A DNA stretch of 5,658 bases from PVC group bacterium (GTDB lineage Bacteria; Verrucomicrobiota; Kiritimatiellia; SS1-B-03-39; UBA6053): NCBI GenBank assembly GCA_003565035.1, contig PXDP01000175.1:1-5658 (forward strand). The letters run 5' to 3'. The notes under the pieces are model-generated. The model saw only the letters and a list, made by a program, of their open reading frames with translations. It ran no database searches and was not told the DNA's origin. Positions 1-5,658 of this stretch are shown piece by piece. Each line of letters opens with the position of its first letter. Position 1 is the first letter of the stretch. A program made the translations under genes and the position numbers.

Positions 1-1
1 C

Positions 2-703
2 GACCGCACCTCTCCCCAGGCCTTTCACGATTACTTTACCCACATTTCCGAGTTTGAACCCACCCGCGCCGCGCAGTATCTGATCCAGCATTACTGCTGG
101 GTCTGTATTAATCCCAAAGAGGCGGAAGATGTGGGCTTCAGCCGTGAGGTGATTTCGTTTATTCCTGAATTTCTCGACAAACCCACGGTGCTCGGCCTGG
201 GCGAGATCGGTCTGCACCTCAGCACCAAAAATGAGATGACCATCTTTGAGGAGCAGGTGGAGTTGGCGCTGAAATATAACCAGCTGATCTGGATTCATAC
301 CCCGCATCTGAACGACAAGCTTCGGGGAACCCGGATGATGCTGGAGTATCTGAGCGGACATGGCGGAGTGAATCCGGAGCGGGTGATGTTTGACCACATG
401 GAAGAACATACGCTGCCGCTGGTGTTGGAGCACGGGTTCTGGGCGGCTATGACCGTCTATCCGGTCACCAAAAATTCCCCGCAGCGGGTGATTGATGCGA
501 TTGAGACGTTTGGCCCCGACCGCCTGGTGGTCGATGCCAGCGGCGACTGGGGTCCGTCTGACCCCGCGACCCTGCACGACACAATTTTTGAAATGCGCCG
601 CCGCGGACATAGTGACAAGGCGGTGGAGCGGGTGTTTTACAACAATCCATGTCAGTTCCTGCGCCAGAGCGGAAAATTCCGGTTGGAGATGCTGGATCTT
701 TGA
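2..703 (+). CDS. TatD-like metal-dependent hydrolase, C-terminal part (5' end outside window)
   Basis: This is the last 233 residues of an amidohydrolase-fold protein. The frame is open to the left edge, so the GTG at 131 is internal and not a start. About 50 N-terminal residues, including the first-strand HxH metal motif, would lie outside the window. Visible TatD-type marks, numbered from the first complete codon, are GEIGLH with metal-ligand Glu68, IHTPH with His99 and His102, FDH with His132, and the SGDWGPSDP segment with Asp182 where TatD enzymes carry their last acidic ligand. TatD proteins are metal-dependent hydrolases, often DNases, but the stretches INPKEAED, IHTPH and GDWGPSDP resemble, from memory, the TatD-like protein of 'ebo' clusters (EboB type), which act on an unknown small molecule and are linked to prenyl-lipid or pigment export. 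The TatD-like fold is secure; the ebo assignment is a memory-based inference. The gene converges on the gpgS operon, so it is probably transcribed separately from it. Confidence 0.85.
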   Translation, partial: DRTSPQAFHDYFTHISEFEPTRAAQYLIQHYCWVCINPKEAEDVGFSREVISFIPEFLDKPTVLGLGEIGLHLSTKNEMTIFEEQVELALKYNQLIWIHTPHLNDKLRGTRMMLEYLSGHGGVNPERVMFDHMEEHTLPLVLEHGFWAAMTVYPVTKNSPQRVIDAIETFGPDRLVVDASGDWGPSDPATLHDTIFEMRRRGHSDKAVERVFYNNPCQFLRQSGKFRLEMLDL

Positions 704-713
704 TTTTTCAACT

Positions 714-738
714 GGTGGGGGAGCCCGCCCGGGATTTT
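714..738 (+). terminator. Possible weak intrinsic terminator after the TatD-like gene
   Basis: Arms GGTGGG (714-719) and CCCGCC (724-729) can pair as six base pairs, one of them a G-U wobble, around a GGAG loop. Four bases later comes a TTTT run (735-738). The hairpin sits in the only gap between two convergent genes, where a terminator is expected. The T tract is short and not directly adjacent to the stem, so this is a weak candidate. On the minus strand no T run follows the stem, so it offers little support for termination of the opposing operon. Confidence 0.3.
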
Positions 739-778
739 GCGATCGGAAATGGTGTTCGGTCTTTAACGGAAAGGAGGG

Positions 779-2149
779 TCAGGTTCGCAGGAGACGGATG
801 TGGTGTAGATTTGAGAAAGCGTCTCTGATGCGGGCGGGGGGGAGCCAGTCGGGCGGTGCGGCTGCGACGGCGGTGCGGGCGTAGAGGGTTTGCAGCCGGC
901 GCAGGGTGGTGGCGGCATTGTAGTGTTCCCGCAGGAGGGTCCGGTTGCGTTGAATGAGGGCCGGGTCGGCGGATACGGGGAGGTCGGGCCGGAAGCCGGA
1001 GCGGAGGACGCGGGCCTGGGCCAATTCGTCAAGGCGGCCGAAATCGATTTGACCGGATTGGACCCATGCGGCCTGGAGATCGGGGAGAAGAACCGGGGTG
1101 TTCAGACCGACGGTGGCCCGGGCGTTCCGGACGGTCTGCAGAGCGCGGGGCCAGAATTCGGGATCGAGGAGTCCGGTAGGCACGGGCAGGGTTTCGTAGA
1201 GGCCGTCGAGACGGATTCCGTCCGCTTTGAAGCCGGCGGTGATGTCGGGCAGATCCCGGCCGAACAGCGGTCGGTTCATGAGAAAGGGTTCCAGGAAACT
1301 CATACCGAAGCCTTCGCCGACACTGGTGGTGATGCAGGCGTCGGCGGCGCTGACGACTTCGGTGAAGGATGTGCCGGACTCCATGCCAATCCCGAAGCGC
1401 ACGGGGAGTCTGAGCTGTTCCGCCAGGGCGGTCCATTGATCAAAAACGGGCCGTTCGGCGGGGTTTTCGGGAATGAGCGAGGTGGCGAACTGCATGTCCT
1501 TGCCGCGGGTTTGTGCCCAGAGGAGAAATTCGCCGATGTTTTTGCGGCGGATACCGCGGCTGAGGTACAGGACGGTGCGGGGCGGGGTTACGGGCGGCGG
1601 CAGATCGTCCGGGGATTCGATGAGGTTGGGCAGGAGGGTGACGCGTTCCGCAGGAAGGCCGGCACCGAGGAGAATATCCCGGTCGCGGGCCTGCAGAACG
1701 GCATACTGAATGTGGGGTCCGTGGGGGTACAGGCTGTGTTCCGGGTCAGCCAGGGCCTGAAGCAGGGATTGCAAATTCGCGGGGCGCCCGTCTTCGGCAA
1801 AATCGTGAAGCTGCAGGACCATGCGCGCGCCGCGGCGGGCGAGTTCAGCGACGGCGGCGGTGACGGCGGGGTTTTTGCCGAGGCTGTGATTGTGGATGTG
1901 GAGAACGGTGTCTTCCCCGAGACCCGCGAAAGTGTCCACCAGGGTTTGCACGCTTGCGGGGTCGGCGGTCGGACCGTAGGCGAGTTCGGGGAGCATGCGG
2001 AGTTCGACGCCCTCCGGGGGCGGTTCGGGGGAGGGCTCCCCACTGTAGAGTACGACCTTTTCACCGGCATCGCGAAGAATGCGGGCATGGCTGAACATCA
2101 CCCGGGTGACTCCGCCGCGGCGGAGGTGGTGATGGATCAGGGCGATCAC
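779..2149 (-). CDS. GT4-like GT-B glycosyltransferase of the gpgS operon
   Basis: A 456-residue predicted retaining glycosyltransferase of the GT-B fold. The N-terminal domain opens with a strand followed by an RGG turn (residues 11-13), typical of GT4 enzymes. It contains HIHNHS (84-89) and LHDF (114-117), which fit the acceptor-side pocket. The C-terminal nucleotide-sugar domain starts around LPNLIE (173-178) and has SRGIRRKNI (197-205), whose Arg/Lys usually contact the phosphates. The EX7E pair is Glu279 and Glu287 in GEGFGMSFLE. About 85 residues beyond the core (from roughly 370) are rich in Arg, Leu and Ala and have no motif I recognise. The start is GTG at 2149, sharing a GTGA overlap with the gpgS stop; GGGAG lies 11 bases upstream. 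Being last in the gpgS operon suggests it acts on glucosylglycerate or a related product, or on a longer glycan. Donor and acceptor cannot be read from the sequence. It is not closely similar to the GT4 gene at 4397. Confidence 0.88.
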   Translation of the reverse strand: MIALIHHHLRRGGVTRVMFSHARILRDAGEKVVLYSGEPSPEPPPEGVELRMLPELAYGPTADPASVQTLVDTFAGLGEDTVLHIHNHSLGKNPAVTAAVAELARRGARMVLQLHDFAEDGRPANLQSLLQALADPEHSLYPHGPHIQYAVLQARDRDILLGAGLPAERVTLLPNLIESPDDLPPPVTPPRTVLYLSRGIRRKNIGEFLLWAQTRGKDMQFATSLIPENPAERPVFDQWTALAEQLRLPVRFGIGMESGTSFTEVVSAADACITTSVGEGFGMSFLEPFLMNRPLFGRDLPDITAGFKADGIRLDGLYETLPVPTGLLDPEFWPRALQTVRNARATVGLNTPVLLPDLQAAWVQSGQIDFGRLDELAQARVLRSGFRPDLPVSADPALIQRNRTLLREHYNAATTLRRLQTLYARTAVAAAPPDWLPPARIRDAFSNLHHIRLLRT

Positions 2150-3117
2150 GCGTGAAATTTCTCCCGGTATTCGTCCACGGTGATGATGGGCGGGCGCTCC
2201 TCTTCAACGATGGTGAATTGTTTCTGCTCGAACATTTGCTCGCGGGTCTGGAATTGCCGCAGGATGGAGCTGACTTCGGATTTGACATCGACCATGCCGA
2301 GCTGCTGTGCGCGGTTGAGGAAGGACTGGAGGATGCCGAAGGCCATTTTACCGAGGTCGCGGGTGTCCTGATTGCGGTGAACGCGTTTGTCGAGGTCGGT
2401 CTGGGCAAAAGCGTAGAGCCCCCATTTGGTGTAGACGTCGATGAGGTGGGAAATCTCAACCCCGTAGCCGATGGGGAAGGCAATTTCCTCAAGGACCTTG
2501 CGGCGCACGGCATACTCGCCGGAGAGCGGCTGCATGAGGGCGGTGAGTTCTGGAAAAAAGAGCGAGAAGAGTGGGCGGGTGAGGATTTCGGTGACGCGTC
2601 CACCGCCGGAGGGGCGGATCCCCTGGGAGAAGGCGAGGGGGCGGTCGTAGAAGGCTTTGACGTACTGGGTTTCGGGCTGGTACAGCAGGGGCGCGACCAG
2701 ACCGTACACAAAGCGGGAGTGGATGTTGGTGATGTCTGCGTCGACGTAGACGATGATGTCGCCCTCCAATTGATGGATGGCTTTCCAGAGGTTTTCACCC
2801 TTGCCACGTTTGAAGCCCTGGGAGGGGAGGATGTCGCCGGAGAAATAGGTGTCGGCTCCGAAGGAGGCGGCGACCTCTAGGGTGCGGTCGGTGGAGCCGG
2901 AATCGATGACCGCAATCTCGTCGATGAGCGGATAGCGGGTCATGAGTTCGGAGCGGAAAATGACAATCTCTTTGCCAATGGTGTGCTCTTCGTTGAGGGT
3001 GGGGATGCAGAGACTGATCTTGAGGTTCTGCCGTTCCTTCTCGTCCACGAGCTGCTTGAGATCCCAGAAGGTGGAATGGTGAAAGGTGTTGGATTTGAGC
3101 CATGCGTCGATGTTCAT
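2146..3117 (-). CDS. gpgS: Glucosyl-3-phosphoglycerate synthase (GT81 family)
   Basis: A 323-residue cytoplasmic enzyme that transfers glucose from an NDP-glucose to D-3-phosphoglycerate, giving glucosyl-3-phosphoglycerate. This is the first step to glucosylglycerate solutes and, in mycobacteria, to methylglucose lipopolysaccharide. The family signature is complete in order: PTLNEE (39-44), DSGSTD (72-77), GKGENLWK (105-112), the metal-binding VDAD (125-128, the DxD equivalent) followed by INIH-like spacing, GGGRVTE (171-177), QPLSGEYA (196-203), GYGVEI (217-222) and HRN (247-249). The N-terminal WLKSNTFHHS segment is also usual for bacterial GpgS. Length is normal. The ATG at 3117 has an AAGGAG site (3125-3130) with 7-base spacing and overlaps the upstream M20 stop as ATGA. 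The downstream GT4 start overlaps its stop as GTGA, so the three genes are probably co-transcribed and translationally coupled. A mannosyl-3-phosphoglycerate synthase would lack this motif set. Confidence 0.93.
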   Translation of the reverse strand: MNIDAWLKSNTFHHSTFWDLKQLVDEKERQNLKISLCIPTLNEEHTIGKEIVIFRSELMTRYPLIDEIAVIDSGSTDRTLEVAASFGADTYFSGDILPSQGFKRGKGENLWKAIHQLEGDIIVYVDADITNIHSRFVYGLVAPLLYQPETQYVKAFYDRPLAFSQGIRPSGGGRVTEILTRPLFSLFFPELTALMQPLSGEYAVRRKVLEEIAFPIGYGVEISHLIDVYTKWGLYAFAQTDLDKRVHRNQDTRDLGKMAFGILQSFLNRAQQLGMVDVKSEVSSILRQFQTREQMFEQKQFTIVEEERPPIITVDEYREKFHA

Positions 3118-4283
3118 GGGGTCACTCCTTGTGCGTTCAGATGGGGGGCGTCCAGACCGGCGAGGACGCCGAGCACCTGGGCGATTCCGTCGAACATGGG
3201 TTCAATTTCAACCGTTTCCTCCAGGGTGTTGACGTTGTGGACCTGGGTGAGTCCGAGGGTGACGGCGGGGATTTTTGCGGCGATGAGGGCGGCAAGTTCG
3301 GACATACTGGGACCGATTTGCGGTGAAATGTCGAGGGTTCGCATGACCTCGCGGGAGATCTGGACGAGCGGATGGTCGAAGGGAATGCCACCGTGCTGCC
3401 GCCAGGCGATTTCCTCGAGTTCGATTTGGACGCCGCTGCGGGCGCGGACCTCGTCGATAATGCCGCGGATGCTTTGGAGAATGCCGCCGGCGACTTCATC
3501 GGATTCGCTGCGGACTTCGAAACGGAGTTTGGCTTCGCGGGCGAGCTGGTGGAAGGTGTTGCCGCCCTCGATGCTGCCAAAGACAATGGAGGTTTGCGGG
3601 CGGCTGGGACGGGGGATTTCGAGAATGCGGTTGATGATGTCGTTCAGGCGGTAGATCGCACCATAGACCCCGAAACGGGAGAAGTCGTATTCGTCGGGCA
3701 TTTGCACCGCGATTTCACCGCGCATCATGGCCACGGAGGTGTAGTTGAGGCGGCCGAGGGGGCAGCCCTCAAGACAAACCGCCTGATCAATTTTCATGGA
3801 ACTGTTTTCCAGGAGAAAGCGGATCCCGCCCAGGTTTCCGCGTCCCAGACTGCGGGAGACGCCGAGGAGAAGCAGGTTGTACGACGGCTGGAACTTGAGG
3901 TGCCGCAGCAGCATCGGGAGGGTGACGAGGACGGCGGCCCCGAGGCTGTTGTCCCCGATGCCGATCCCTTTCACGCGGTCCGGGCCCAGAGAGAGGGCGT
4001 GGTTTTCTTTGGGTTCAAAAACGGTATCGAGGTGGGCGACCACGGCGACGGTTTTATCACCGGTGGTTCCGGGAAGGAAGCCCACCGCATTATTCACCTC
4101 ATCCGAGCTGATGTTATCCAGTCCTGATTCGCGGAAGCGGTCCAGCAGAAAGCGCACGCGATTTGCCTCTCCGAAGGTCGGCGAGGCGGTTTCGGCGGTC
4201 ATCACCAGATTTGCCAGCAGCAAATCCCGGCATTCCCGGACGAGCTTCCGGAGATCTTCCGGGTTTTTCATGGTTTCATTCAT
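3114..4283 (-). CDS. M20-family peptidase-like protein with degenerate catalytic site
   Basis: A 389-residue protein with the M20 (ArgE/DapE/PepT-like) architecture: a catalytic domain interrupted by a dimerisation domain at about residues 175-290. Retained family marks are HLD (His84 and Asp86), the metal-bridging Asp111 in GIGIGDNSLG, LEG with Glu172, the GSIEGGNTFHQLA turn (236-248), and the IPAVTLG strand (338-344) followed by His349. Where active M20 enzymes have a consecutive Glu-Glu pair (general base and metal ligand), this protein reads GVSRSLGRGN (141-150). The dimerisation-domain segment that normally carries a HS(W/Y)G histidine reads DEYDFSRFG (197-205). The last metal His may be Asn352 if aligned on TLEE. 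It may therefore be a non-catalytic or repurposed protein, although the frame is intact. The start at 4283 is chosen over an in-frame ATG at 4403 because GAGGAAGGA lies 6 bases upstream and homology begins here. It is first in the gpgS operon. If active, it could cleave an amide or ester of a sugar conjugate. Confidence 0.85.
   Translation of the reverse strand: MNETMKNPEDLRKLVRECRDLLLANLVMTAETASPTFGEANRVRFLLDRFRESGLDNISSDEVNNAVGFLPGTTGDKTVAVVAHLDTVFEPKENHALSLGPDRVKGIGIGDNSLGAAVLVTLPMLLRHLKFQPSYNLLLLGVSRSLGRGNLGGIRFLLENSSMKIDQAVCLEGCPLGRLNYTSVAMMRGEIAVQMPDEYDFSRFGVYGAIYRLNDIINRILEIPRPSRPQTSIVFGSIEGGNTFHQLAREAKLRFEVRSESDEVAGGILQSIRGIIDEVRARSGVQIELEEIAWRQHGGIPFDHPLVQISREVMRTLDISPQIGPSMSELAALIAAKIPAVTLGLTQVHNVNTLEETVEIEPMFDGIAQVLGVLAGLDAPHLNAQGVTP
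3125..3130 (-). promoter_or_regulatory. Ribosome binding site of gpgS
   Basis: The minus strand reads AAGGAG, a near-perfect Shine-Dalgarno core, 7 bases before the gpgS ATG and inside the 3' end of the M20 gene. It fixes the gpgS start and shows that reinitiation at the ATGA overlap is backed by an independent ribosome site. Confidence 0.75.
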
Positions 4284-4289
4284 GCGGTT

Positions 4290-4298
4290 TCCTTCCTC
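4290..4298 (-). promoter_or_regulatory. Ribosome binding site that decides the M20 gene start
   Basis: The minus strand reads GAGGAAGGA, 6 bases before the ATG at 4283. No comparable site precedes the in-frame ATG at 4403, and that longer form would run across the whole divergent intergenic region. The 389-residue start is therefore preferred. Confidence 0.75.
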
Positions 4299-4308
4299 AA
4301 AATCATAA

Positions 4309-4326
4309 AAATGCGGCTTTGCATTT
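4309..4326 (-). other. Small stem-loop in the leader of the M20-gpgS operon
   Basis: Perfect arms AAATGC (4309-4314) and GCATTT (4321-4326) enclose a 6-base loop. On the minus strand the hairpin is followed by more T residues and then, about ten bases on, by the M20 ribosome site. It is only six base pairs with four A-T pairs, so it is weak as a terminator; it could influence leader structure or be incidental. Confidence 0.25.
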
Positions 4327-4383
4327 GCAGGCACGGTTGAAGAGTCTATTTTGTTTACGACAGAATGCGAATCGATCAACCTT

Positions 4384-4390
4384 GAGGGGG
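4384..4390 (+). promoter_or_regulatory. Ribosome binding site of the MggA-like gene
   Basis: GAGGGGG lies 6 bases before the ATG at 4397. It picks this start over in-frame upstream starts as far back as 4163, which would overlap the M20 gene on the other strand and add a low-complexity, Ser/Arg-rich leader unlike the family. Confidence 0.7.
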
Positions 4391-4396
4391 AAAAGA

Positions 4397-5647
4397 ATGT
4401 CATTAAATATTGGTTTTGTCTCCACGCGCTTCGCGGGAACCGATGGTGTGAGCCTGGAAAGCGCCAAGTGGGCGGAGATCCTCTGGGAGTCCGGCCATGT
4501 ATCGTATTGGTACGCAGGCAAGCTGGACCGGGATCCGGGCGCGAGCATGCTGGTGCCGGAGGCGTACTTCAAACACGCGGAAAACGAATGGATCAATGAG
4601 CGGATTTGGGGGGTGAAAACCAGGGACCCGGAGGTCAGCAAACGTGTGCGGCGCATGGCCGAATATCTGAAGGGGACGCTCTATGAATTTGTACACCGCT
4701 TTTCGATTGATTTGCTGATTCTGGAAAACGCGCTGACGATTCCCATGCATGTGCCCCTGGGAATGGCGATTACCGAATTTCTGGCGGAAACGGGGCATCC
4801 TTCGATTGCCCATCATCACGATTTTTCCTGGGAGCGGATCCGGTTTTCGATCAATGCGGTGAATGATTATCTGGAACTGGCCTTTCCGCCGCGCCTGCCG
4901 AATGTGGTGCACACGGTCATTAATCAGGCGGCCCAGGAACAGTTGTGCTGGCGGCGCGGGGTGACCTCAATCCTGACCCCGAATGTGATCGATTTTAAAA
5001 ATCCGCCTCCGCTTGAGGATGAGTATGCGGCGGATGTCCGTTCGGAGCTGGGGCTGAGCGAGGACGATATTTTCTTTTTGCAGCCGACCCGGATTGTACC
5101 GCGCAAAGGCATTGAACACGCCATCAAACTGGTGGAGTCGATGAACGATCCCCGCTGCAAACTGATTATTTCGCATGAAGCCGGGGATGAGGGCTTCGGG
5201 TACATCAATATGCTTAACGAACTCGCGCATGAAGCCGGGGTGGATATGCGGGTGGTGGCCGACCGGGTGGGGGATCTCCGCGGTCGCGATGCGCAGGGTC
5301 GCAAAATTTATACCCTGTGGGATCTGTATCCCCACGCGGATTTTGTGACCTATCCCAGCATTTACGAAGGCTTCGGCAATGCGCTGCTGGAGGCGATTTA
5401 CTTCAAGAAACCGACTCTGATCAACCGGTATGATATTTTTGCCCGGGATATTGAGCCCAAGGGTTTCCGGTTTCCGATGATGGAAGGCTATGTGACCCGC
5501 GGGCTGGTGCAGGAAGTGAAGCACATTCTCGATGATGAAGCGTATCGGACCGAGATGGTGGAACATAATTACCGTACAGCGGAGCATTTTTTCAGCTACG
5601 AGGTTCTCCGCCGCAAGCTCAATGCGGTGATTGCCAATCTGGTTTAA
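4397..5647 (+). CDS. mggA: GT4 glycosyltransferase, probable mannosylglucosyl-3-phosphoglycerate synthase
   Basis: A 416-residue GT-B glycosyltransferase with no signal peptide or membrane segment, so cytoplasmic. The N-terminal domain begins STRFAGTDGVSLE (9-21), then ENALTIPMHVPLG (110-122) and HHHDF (139-143), which probably shape the acceptor pocket. The nucleotide-sugar domain has TPNVIDF (194-200), QPTRIVPRKGIE (229-240) with Arg232 and Lys237 placed for donor phosphates, ISHEAGDEG (258-266) and the EX7E pair Glu324/Glu332 in YEGFGNALLE. This motif set and length fit, from memory, the MggA type, which moves mannose from GDP-mannose to glucosyl-3-phosphoglycerate to give the phosphorylated precursor of mannosylglucosylglycerate. 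A gpgS gene read divergently 1.3 kb away supplies the acceptor, which supports the call. The GT4 fold is near certain; donor and acceptor are inferred. Related GT4 enzymes of unknown specificity share the same marks. The stop overlaps a further ATG as TAATG. Confidence 0.8.
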   Translation: MSLNIGFVSTRFAGTDGVSLESAKWAEILWESGHVSYWYAGKLDRDPGASMLVPEAYFKHAENEWINERIWGVKTRDPEVSKRVRRMAEYLKGTLYEFVHRFSIDLLILENALTIPMHVPLGMAITEFLAETGHPSIAHHHDFSWERIRFSINAVNDYLELAFPPRLPNVVHTVINQAAQEQLCWRRGVTSILTPNVIDFKNPPPLEDEYAADVRSELGLSEDDIFFLQPTRIVPRKGIEHAIKLVESMNDPRCKLIISHEAGDEGFGYINMLNELAHEAGVDMRVVADRVGDLRGRDAQGRKIYTLWDLYPHADFVTYPSIYEGFGNALLEAIYFKKPTLINRYDIFARDIEPKGFRFPMMEGYVTRGLVQEVKHILDDEAYRTEMVEHNYRTAEHFFSYEVLRRKLNAVIANLV

Positions 5648-5658
5648 TGCGAGTCAAC
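5647..5658 (+). CDS. Possible start of a next coupled gene (cut by window edge)
   Basis: The stop of the MggA-like gene shares its last base with an ATG (TAATG), and the frame Met-Arg-Val-Asn stays open to the edge. One-base stop/start overlaps like this are common between co-translated genes. No strong Shine-Dalgarno site precedes it, and four codons give no identity. By pathway logic a HAD-type phosphatase (MggB or GpgP role) would be a natural neighbour, but nothing in the visible bases shows that. Confidence 0.3.

Larger units (their letters stand above)
4284..4396. promoter_or_regulatory. Divergent intergenic region with presumed back-to-back promoters
   Basis: These 113 bases separate two divergently read transcription units and are visibly more AT-rich than the flanking genes. 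For the plus direction the best I find is TTGAAG (4337-4342) and CAGAAT (4361-4366) with 18-base spacing. For the minus direction, TTCGCA and TAGACT lie 17 bases apart on the reverse strand. Both are only four-of-six matches, so the positions are tentative. An inverted pair GGTTGA (4335-4340) and TCAACC (4376-4381) brackets the centre and could be a protein site or chance. A shared region suggests joint control of the gpgS operon and the MggA-like gene, perhaps by salt or temperature, but no known operator is recognised. Confidence 0.5.

Noticed and set aside
2..703. Calling GTG 131 the start of a short 190-residue hydrolase
   Set aside because: The frame is open and family-like upstream of 131 to the window edge, so the gene is truncated by the window and does not start at this codon.
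771..777. AAGGAGG on the plus strand just before the end of the GT4-like gene
   Set aside because: It looks like a ribosome site, but only mirror frames of the opposing gene follow it, so it is taken as chance.
890..2155. Long plus-strand reading frame of 421 codons opposite the GT4-like gene
   Set aside because: Its product is Gly/Glu/Val-rich with no recognisable motif, while the minus strand shows a complete GT-B enzyme with EX7E. It is a GC-driven mirror frame.
2061..2807. Alternative minus-strand frame inside gpgS
   Set aside because: Ser/Pro/Thr/Arg-rich translation typical of an out-of-frame read of a GC-rich gene.
2152..2880. Plus-strand frame opposite gpgS, almost abutting the previous mirror frame
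   Set aside because: Acidic, low-complexity product on the exact complement of an intact GpgS with all family motifs. The apparent tandem arrangement only mirrors the true operon overlaps.
3372..4127. Plus-strand frame opposite the M20-like gene
   Set aside because: No motif, and its composition is that of a shadow frame; the minus-strand protein has clear family structure.
4163..4396. Upstream in-frame extension of the MggA-like gene
   Set aside because: It runs antisense through the M20 coding region, encodes an Arg/Ser-rich leader unlike the family, and a good ribosome site precedes 4397.
4284..4403. Forty-residue N-terminal extension of the M20-like protein from ATG 4403
   Set aside because: No ribosome site at 4403, no family similarity in the added residues, and it would overlap the divergent gene start; the ATG at 4283 has a strong ribosome site.

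Overview
The window holds five genes, one of them cut by the left edge, plus the first codons of a probable sixth at the right edge. Coding density is high, GC content looks close to 60 percent, Shine-Dalgarno sites are good, and genes overlap by start/stop codons. This is ordinary bacterial chromosome. I see no mobile element, tRNA, rRNA or CRISPR array. The taxon cannot be fixed from sequence alone. A TatD-like protein resembling those of 'ebo' clusters, together with a glucosylglycerate / mannosylglucosylglycerate (MGG) type solute pathway, would suit a marine or salt-exposed bacterium, for example of the Planctomycetes-Verrucomicrobia-Kiritimatiellota group. That is inference.

Layout. (1) Positions 2-703, plus strand: the C-terminal part of a TatD-like metal-dependent hydrolase. 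(2) Positions 704-778: a short convergent gap with a weak possible terminator. (3) Positions 779-4283, minus strand: a compact three-gene operon read right to left. It runs from an M20-type peptidase-fold protein (3114-4283) to glucosyl-3-phosphoglycerate synthase GpgS (2146-3117) to a GT4-like glycosyltransferase (779-2149). The two junctions are 4-base overlaps, ATGA and GTGA, so translation is probably coupled. (4) Positions 4284-4396: a 113-base divergent intergenic region, more AT-rich than its surroundings, which must hold the start signals for both directions. (5) Positions 4397-5647, plus strand: a second GT4-type glycosyltransferase that closely resembles, from memory, the mannosylglucosyl-3-phosphoglycerate synthase (MggA) type. 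(6) Position 5647 onward: a TAATG overlap opens a further plus-strand reading frame that leaves the window after four codons.

How the genes may work together. GpgS makes glucosyl-3-phosphoglycerate from an NDP-glucose and 3-phosphoglycerate. An MggA-type enzyme would add mannose from GDP-mannose, and a phosphatase, not seen here, would release MGG, a compatible solute. The operon adds two members that this scheme does not explain: a second GT-B glycosyltransferase with a C-terminal extension, and an M20-fold protein that keeps some metal-site residues but appears to have lost the catalytic glutamate pair and the dimerisation-domain histidine. That degraded-looking but well-preserved M20 protein, coupled to GpgS, is the most unusual part of the window.
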